64,000 nucleotides of DNA from Nematostella vectensis (Eukaryota > Cnidaria > Anthozoa > Actiniaria > Edwardsiidae). The notes under the pieces were generated by a model. It was not told the DNA's origin and did not search any database. It saw nothing but the letters and a program-made list of their open reading frames with translations. Shown here piece by piece: positions 1 through 9,400 of this stretch. The stretch covers positions 5,059,747-5,123,746 of the forward strand of contig NC_064044.1 of NCBI RefSeq assembly GCF_932526225.1, read 5' to 3'. A program made the position numbers and the translations under genes. Numbering within the stretch: the first letter of the stretch is position 1; every line of letters starts with the position of its first letter.

Positions 1-487
1 AGACACAACAATGCAGTGAAAGGGTTTCCCGAGAGCAGTTTTCGAATTGTTTGCACTTGGCAGTCTTATTTTTGCCATTTCTTTTTGAAGACGACGAAAT
101 TCGCAACTTGCATCTCCAGCCTATTTACTGAAAAAGATGTTACCAACCTCTTATTCAGACTCACAAAAGGTGTAGATTACCTTATTGTTAAATTTGCGAA
201 GCTATAAAGCAAGATTTCAAAGAAAGTTTACACTATTTTTCGTCTGCCTGATGTATTGAGGAAAGTAGACAAATTTCTGCTTGCACTTTACAGCATCAGG
301 TAAACAAAGGGAATTTCAGGGATAATTATTGTCCCCAAAGGTGGTGTAGTAATATTACTTCTCTAAACCCTGTTTAATATTATCTTCATAGCATCTCCTC
401 GACGCCGGTTATTTAGCATTTTATCAACACATAAGCCCAGAAGGGAAATACTAAACATTGTGTACATGTACTTTTCCCAGTGACGAA
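1..487. other. Upstream flank of the lectin gene
   Basis: No coding exon recognised. The stretch is AT-rich with short stop-bounded frames only. It presumably contains the promoter and 5' UTR of the lectin gene whose ATG lies at 488; no clear TATA box was seen. Confidence 0.4.
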
Positions 488-3400
488 ATGGCGGCGACCT
501 GGTTCTATTTGAGTCTCCAGCTTTTCGTTGGCCTGGTTGCTGTAAAAGGTAAGTAAATTTTCAAATTTTCGCGTGCAACTATTGCAAGCGTTATAACGTT
601 TTTTTGACTTATTCTGTGCGCTTTTTTTTTTACTTTTTTTATGCAATGCATAGATTTCAGCACTAAACTCCCTCTCCTAGTGAAATTTAAGCATAAGCAG
701 CAAAATTTCCTTAACATTCTTCTACGTTCTTTGTAGGCCTATTTAGGCCTATTATAAGGCCTATTTGCTTACTTCATTTCTGCATACTTAATATTAACTA
801 TAATTTTGCACAGCCCACATGGGTCATCGCCGGCTTATAAACGCGCGACCGATACGGCCCTTACGCTTGAAACCGACCATGTGTAGCTTAAATCTAAAAA
901 AAAATATTATTTTTATCTTTAAGGTGATGACTTGCAGTTCGGACAAAAGACGTTTGCTGCTGGCATTGCCGACTTTGTATGCGAACCAGTAACTTACAAG
1001 ATTCCGTACAGTAGCCCGGATGTACACGTGCACATCACGATCTACACGCTGACGTCACTGGAAACACTTACGAGGCAGCAGTGGGCTGTGTCGAGATCGT
1101 GACAGCAACTTCGTTCGATGCAAGTGAAAAAGGTTGTAATAAGAATTGTCGTTAACTGCAAGCCAAATGACAGCCTGAATGTTGTGCGTGTTTCGATTTT
1201 GAACGGAAACGATTCGACACTCGACAAATCATTAATCATTACAAAGATCGATCAGTCCATGCACTTATTATTTGCTCATTTTTTTTACTAAGTTTCCAGA
1301 AGGCCACGTTTGGGGAAGTCTCCTTCGCATTGTTTTTGCCTACGCTAACTTGCGCAGTCCCGCACCCCCTCTCTATTTTTTTTTTTTTTTTGCAAACGTT
1401 TCGCTTCGAAGAATTCTGAAAAAGAAATGATTATGCCTTAATAAAAATACATAAACTAGTGATAAAAATTTAAAAAAACACCTGGAAGAAAAAAAAAACA
1501 TTGACCGAGGATCGGATTTGCTCAGATCAGATGGAACGAGAGAGAAAAGTAGACCATACTTCCAGACATTCGCTGAAACATCGTATGGCAGCTAAAGCTT
1601 TACGGCTAAGCTGAAGATTTCGGCTCCAGCACCGCTATCTAGCAAACTGTACAACACAAAGGAACCTGAGGTACCCGCGCATTAATGGGGAGGCAATAAC
1701 CAGGATTCCAGCCCTGTCTTAGTCGGTTACGCCACGCACAACTTACTGAGATATAGACTGAAAAATATTGTGGTCTTTTTCACGCTTGCGTCTCTTGGGA
1801 ATTAGCGAGTTGCTAGAGTAAGTACGCAGCCGCTTTGTCTCCTATTATCTTTGCTCTATAAAGGAGTTCTTTTGTCTCTATTCTTCTCGTTCTTTGTGTC
1901 GAGGTGCGGATATTGTTCATTTGCCCAATCAAATTGCAGCTTGTAAGAGCTGCCTACTGACCCTGTTGCTATAGTAGTGTATTGATGTCGCCATCTTGCA
2001 CAGCGCAGAACTCTGCACGCACGTGCATACGACATCTTTTTTGCTCAGAGACAACAAAGGTAAATTGAAAGCATTGGCCTGACACTGCATTCATTTTCGG
2101 ATTTTTTGGGGAGGAAAGGCTCAACGCAATTAACAAATCACAAATGGGGAATTTGTGAATTTGAGCTCCCTTATTTTACATTTCTTTTAAAGGGGCAGCG
2201 TCATGGTAATGCGCATGTCTGGAGTCAGTGTTTATTGTAGGCTTGAAATTGTCTACAAACAGTTGAACTTTAAGCTGTCAATGCCTTGTTAAAATATATG
2301 CAATATTTTATTGAAATCTATGTTTATTGACTGTTTGTTGTCTCCCACATGTACCAAAGGCTCATAAGTCAATATTAGAATTTGACTGAAATTCTTTGTG
2401 TCCGGGCCGGAAAGCTATATTGCAAAGCTCTTACCATGACACTGCCCCTTTAAATTTCAGACTTGGGGACGGCTAAACCTGGGGATAGGGGCTAGCAAAC
2501 ATTGCACAAGGTAAAAGAACCAACAATAGGATGCATCCCCATTTCTTTCTTTGTGCAAAAAAAACGAATCAAACCCGCCGTACCTACCTAATGTTTTCAG
2601 GCATGCGCAGTCACGTCAGGACCCTACCGTGACTTGAAGACATTACGCGTGAACTGGATGTCATTCCAGGCTCTACCGGAAGATATACAAATCGGAAGAC
2701 ACACTTTTGGGACTTTCACTTCCGGTACATTATGCGAGGAAGTATCTTTCCCAAAGGTAAGTGCATCCAGGTTAGCCTCGTCCCCAGGCTTCTCCTTTGT
2801 CAGCTCAGGCCCCGTGATGCAACGCGGTTTTTTTTTTTCAAATGTGACGTCACAAAAAAGAAGCCGGGAGCCTGGGGACGAGGCTACATCCAGGTCAGTA
2901 TAAAACTGTGACCATGCGCGGGACTTGGATAAGGATACTCCATTTATGGTAGTGACCCCCCCCCCTTTTTTTCTTTATCCCAACAGAATTATCTCGCGTA
3001 TGAAGAATTTCGTAATTTCCTTTTTAAATGATACAAATAAAATTTCACTGAAGATTCAAAAAAAATGTTTCACCTCCTACGGACTATATGTTTGACACTA
3101 TGCCACCGTCGGTTTGCCAACCTATAAAATACGCCCCCTCGGGGACCTAGGGCGTCGCGGAGATCGGGCACACAGGAGGCGCGCTTTCTCGCATGTCGGA
3201 AAATGTTTGCGTTGATACGGTGGACTCGCATAAGTAAGACTTCGATATTTCGATATTTTCTCTGATACTCTTTATGCAGGGTGGGCTCCTAAATGTCATA
3301 GAAAGTTTTCTACGGGATTCTAAGATATGTGAGGGATTACACTTTTTTATATTTTGAGATGTTATTAAGAATTATGCTAAGAACATGTCGAGGCATGAAA

Positions 3401-6400
3401 ATATTTCTTAGTCTAATGATGCGTTCTAAAATTAAGAATAAAATTGTGTTCATAATAACAACCTCAAATGTCATTGCTATTGATCATTTGTGTAATTCTC
3501 CTTCTAAATATTTATTGGGTATTAGATACAATATAAAATTTAAAATCATCGTTAAGACTTTATGCAACTTATGCTGGTTCTATTCCACAGAAGATCCATG
3601 ACATCTTTATTGTCTGCAATCGCATTTAATTTGTCTCAATTTGTCTTCCATTTAGAATTTCCCTGGCCGTCCAGATGTGTATGCCACGCAAGTACATACT
3701 GTCACGCGTTTCAAGAAGGACGCTGCCACCATATGGGTAGAGGACATAAAGCCGCCCTCGTTCCACGCGTGTCTTCGCGAATTGAAGAACTTTAACGGCG
3801 CGCACGAGGCGATTGTAGTAGTAAGTTAATACCTCGTTCCACGCGTGTCTGTGCGTGACGAAGAGCTTAATTGGCGTGAACAAGGCGATTGTTGAAGTTA
3901 GTCAATAGCTAAGGCACCTGCGGGGAACTGCGCGATTTGAAGAGCGTCCATCAAGCAATTGTACTGGTAAGTCTGTAAGGCCCGATTCATACGTAGCACC
4001 TCTGCCGTGCCAAATCTAATTGTTTTGACTCGGCGCATGAATAGTTCGACGTCTGAATCAATTAAGTTCGTCCCAGCAGAATCAAGTCCGGCACGGCATT
4101 GAGCGGCTGCACCAGTCGCTTTCACAAAAGCACGTAACAGATTCAAATGTCGAGCTGTTGATGTGCCGAATCAAATGCCTTACTTCTTTCATTTGTCTGA
4201 CAGAAATTCAACATAAAGTCAACTTTTACTACTCACAACCTATTTGAGCGCTACTTGTTTAGTGCGACGTCTGAATCAACGTTGAACCCAATGTATTTGT
4301 GTCGTTACAAATAGACAATTTGATTCGGCACGACAGAAACGCGACCTTATTAGTCGGGCCTATGGAGCTAAGGCGACCCGCATCGCGCGTATCTTCTCGA
4401 GCCTGATAAGTTAAGTGAGTGTAAACCGAACTCTAAACTGAACTCTCGGCCCACTCCCACTCCCGCCCCTGTCTTCCAATAGTGGACTTGCGCTAAGAGA
4501 TAACGTGACTGTTTGGGTGGCAGACTAGCGCGCGCTAAGCCTTTTAGCGGCAAAATAACAGCAACAAAAGGGAACTTATTCAGCGCTTATGAAAAAAAAA
4601 CAGAACTCTTTTTTTCAGAAAGGGTTTAGTGTCATTAAAAGATTTTATTTCTTCGTCGTTTCTGGTGTGACGCGCGCAGCGAAATAGCTAACCGTAGAAC
4701 CGTAGCAGGGGGTGGGAACTGGGGGCATGTGCCCCTCCCCCCAATAATTTAAAAAACTATAAGGAAATGACCAGTAGGGGGTTTCTTAATATTTTTGTTT
4801 TGTGCCCCCCCCCCCTATCTTACGTGGCCTGCTCCAGCTCTGTATATCAATAGAGAAATGTGAAATAATTAAGAATGTGCCTTTTCATCGTTTTTAATCA
4901 TCAATACAAGCAAATCATCTACCACCTTTAAAAGAAAAAGTCGACAACAAGGCAGATTTATGTTTTTAGAACGATATTTCGGCAGACCAAAACCTGCCTT
5001 CCTCAGGTTATATAGGAGTTACAGTGGCATGTTACAACTAGTATATAATATACAAAGTTCATTGATGATTAACTAACAAACGATAAAAATAGTAATTGAG
5101 CAAGGAGTAACTTATGGAAGATGGTAAATAGGGTGGCGTGGATTACTAAACAGCTAAACGGTTTCTTCACGCGGGTTGAGGCCACCGGGTTCAAGAGTTC
5201 CAGCGCGAGCTATCAGTGTGGCTTCTCTTGCTTTGCCGATGGAGTCGCGGTTATTTCTTATTTTTTAAATAGGTATGAGCTCTAGGTCAGAAGCGGAGTG
5301 GTTGGGTTTTAGAAAGTGTTTAGCGGCGTGTGTTGGTATGGATCGAGATTGCGAGTCTACAGTTCTGCGGTGGTCATTAAAGCGTTCTTTTAAATTGCGT
5401 TTAGTTTCCCAATATATTGAAGGTAACAGCGGTTACATTGAATCATATAAATCACGTTTTTAGTATTGCAGATTATGTGGGAGGTTATAGGTCGTGTTGC
5501 TTGTCAGACCATTGTTAGGCCAGCGGTTCTAATATAGGGGCAGGTAAGGCATTTTTTTCCGCAACGGAAGGCGGAGGTTGGTGATAGAGCGGTCGGAAGG
5601 TAGCTTGGCTTTAACGAGGATGTCGCGGAGGTTAGGTGAGCGGCATAGAGTGGCTCAGTGAAAACCTTTTGGCATCGCTTAGACAAGAGTAGGAGGTTGT
5701 AATTTTTACGGATTATGTCGTTGATGTTAGGTATAGTGTAGGGTTATAAGTAGTAACAAAGGGGATGCGACGGGACTTTTTGTGGTTGTTATTATTAGGG
5801 CGTAGGGCGTCAATGAAGGATTTTTTTCTTGAGAAAAGCGAATTTATAGCCACGCTTGAGGAGGTAGTTGGTGGGTTCATTGCAGCGATTATTAGAGCTT
5901 TCTTTTGTAGAACAAATGCGGCGAATATGGAGGACGAGGCGATAGGGGATAGCCTTTTTGGTGTGATGAGGGTGGCAAGATGAAAAAAGAAGGTGTTGGT
6001 GTTTGTCAGTAGGTTTGGAGTAGAGGTCAGTTTCGATTTTACTATAAACAAGAGAGACATTAACGTCAAGAAAAGGTACATTGTTATAGGAGTGGGAGCG
6101 TGTAAATCTAATAGTGGGGTGTTGATTGTTAATATAATCTACAAAAGCGTTCAATTTGCCTGGACCCGCAGACCATACAACAAAAATACCGTCGATGTAT
6201 CTTAATCACGTATGGGGTTTGTAAGGGGCGTCACGCAGAGCGTTGGTTTCACTTTTGAGAATTGGTTTCACTTTTGAGAATGGAAAAGTAGTAAGTACGG
6301 ATAGCTGAGCAAATTTCTGATTTTAAGATGATAAATGGACAACCACCAGAGGTCCGTAGTGATGTTCTTCTTTGTAATACTTTTTCCTATTCAATGAAAA

Positions 6401-9400
6401 CAGGACCTAGAAGTCACGCCTGAGGACTTTCATAGCGTCAGCCGCGTAGTCAGGATTTTTAACAGGGGGGGAGGGAGGTAGGCCCTTTCAAGGCATTTTC
6501 CTCTGTATTTTAGATAATGTCTCATACATTTACTGTATTTTTGGCTGGTAGAAGGGGGGGGGGGGGGCTAGGCCACCCCCTGGCTACGCCCCTGATTGCG
6601 CTTTCATGAATGAGCAGGAAATCTCATCAATTGAAACAACTGAAAAAATAACTTTGGTTACAGGATGCTCTTTTGCCGCTTGGAGAATACTAGGAAAACA
6701 TATCTTCACAACTGACGCGTTTATTTATCTACGCATTTGTGATTTATTTTAGAACACCACATTTGAACAAAAGTTCTTCGAGCCTCCAATAATTATCACC
6801 GCGACAACACATGACTTTGATCCGCGAAATGACGATTTCACGGTGTATTTTCACTTTGAAACGAACGTGCGACCGCCCCTTTAAGGGATCTATCTATAGA
6901 GAAAGACCCTTCCGAGTGGAAGGCAATGAAATAGGGGACTCGCGCTAAGAGATCACGTGACTGTTTGGGTGTCAAACTAGCGCGCGCAGAGCGTTTTAAT
7001 GGCAAAATAACAACAACAAAAACGGCACCTTATTCAGCGCTTACGAAAATAAACCAGAATACTTTTTTTCAGAAAGGGTTTAGTTTCATTTAAAGATTTT
7101 ATTTGTTGTTTCTGGTGTGACGTGCGCAGTCCTTTCTGATTATTTTGTTTTGAATTTGCAACCCAGAAAGGTCACGTGATCTCTTGCGCAAGTCCATTGT
7201 GATATCTATAGAGAATGTCAGATAAAAGAAGTAAGTAAATGTGATTGTGAAATCCATAGAGAATGACTGATACCGGCTTTGAGCTGTGCATGAAAGACGG
7301 ACAAAAACATCACAAGAAGCACACGATGATTGATATACAGTACATGGCTCTGGGAGGTGGGTGTGATTCAAGTAGCCCTACCCCTCCCCCTCACTTGCAG
7401 ATCGTAAATACTTACCCCATCCCCCAAATTAATCTCTCCCACGCCTTACCTAGTATATAGTGACCCTTACCCCTTACCTCACAAATTAGTAGCATCCCCT
7501 TCCCCTTACTGATCTCAACAGACAACGCCACCCCTTACCTCCCCTTCACAAATCACTACCCTTACCTCCCCCTCACAGATCACTAACCCTTACCTCCCCT
7601 TCACAGATCACTATCACTTACCTCACCATCACAGATCACTTACCCTTACCTCCCCCTCACAGCTCACTAACCCTTACCTCCCCTTCACAGATCACTAATA
7701 CTTACCTCCCCCTCACAGATCACTAACCCTTACTTCCCCCTCACAGCTCACTAACCCTTACCTCCCCTTCACAGATCACTACCCTTACCTCCCCCTCACA
7801 GATCACTAACCCTTACCTCCCCTTCACAGATCACTAACACTTACCTCCCCTTCACAGATCACTAATACTTACCTCCCCCTCACAGATCACCAACCCTTAC
7901 CTACCCTTCACAGATCACTAACCCTTACCTCCCCCTCACAGATCACTAACCTTTACCTCTCCCTCACAGATCACTAACCTTTACCTCCCCCTCACAGATC
8001 ACTACCCTTACCTCCCCCTCATAGATCACCAACCCTTACCTCCCCTTTACAGATCACAAACCCTTACCTCCCCTTCACAGATCACCAACCCTTACCTCCC
8101 CTTCACAGATCACTAACCCTTACCTCCCCCTCACAGATCACCAACCCTTACCTCCCCTTCACAGATCACTAACCTTTACCCCCTTCCCTCACAGATCACT
8201 AATCTTTACCCCCTTCCCTCACAGATCACTAACCTTTACCTCTCCCTCACAGATCACTAACCTTTACCCCCTTCCCTCACAGATCACTAACCTTTACCCC
8301 CTTCCCTCACAGATCACTAACCTTTACCCCCTTCCCTCACAGATCACTAGCCTTTACCTGTCCTCCACAGATCACTAACCTTTACCCCCTCCCCTCACAG
8401 ATCACTAACCTTTACCTGTCCTCCGCAGATCACTAACCTTTACCCCCTTCCCTCACAGATCACTAATCTTTACCTGTCCTCCACAGATCTGGACCCATGC
8501 CTCTACGTGACCTGTGGGTTCTACGCTCAATGCGTGGCGTTCGGTCCGGGGGACGCCTGGTGTGTGTGTGACTACACGTGTCCCTCTTACCATGACACGT
8601 TATGTAGCACGGCGGGTGTGACTACACGTGTCCCTCTTACCAGGACACGTTATGTAGCACGGCGGGTGTGGCTACACGTGTCCCTCTTACCAGGACACGT
8701 TATGTAGCACGGCGGGTGTGGCTACACGTGTCCCTCTTACCAGGACACGTTATGTAGCACGGCAGGTGTGGCTACACGTGTCCCTCTTACCAGGACACGT
8801 TATGTAGCACGGCGGGTGTGACTACACGTGTCCCTCTTACCAGGACACGTTATGTAGCACGGCGGGTGTGACTACACGTGTCCCTCTTACCAGGACACGT
8901 TATGTAGCACGGCGGGTGTGACTACACGTGTCCCTCTTACCAGGACACGTTATGTAGCACGGCGGGTGTGACTACACGTGTCCCTCTTACCAGGACACGT
9001 TATGTAGCACGGCGGGTGTGACGTATAAAAACACGTGCCAGTACCAGAAGGCAATTTGCCAAGCCAAGGAGAACACCCCTATTTCGCATGCGGGCAACTG
9101 CAGGCGTAAGTCACGTGATATTGTAGCCTGCGTTCCAACCGATTCTAAACGCTAGTCGAATGGGAGCGACTAGAGGCCTTTATCGCCCACTTCGAGCAAA
9201 GTCCGAAGTTCTCTTTTCGCGTTTCCTTTGCTTTTTCTAGCCCCTCTTGCCTCACTGATAACCATTTCTCAGCCTTCATCTTACAGCGAGGTCGTGCCCA
9301 GCTCTCTCTCGACTCCGTGGACGTCCAGTGTCAAGAGTTATCCACGGATTCAACCCAATTCTACAGCTCGTTAGAAGTCCACGCCCTCCTCACGGTCAAC

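Noticed and set aside
7376-8486. Regular 29-bp direct repeats resembling a CRISPR array
   Set aside because: Units are head to tail without unique spacers, and the host is clearly an intron-bearing animal; it is an intronic minisatellite.
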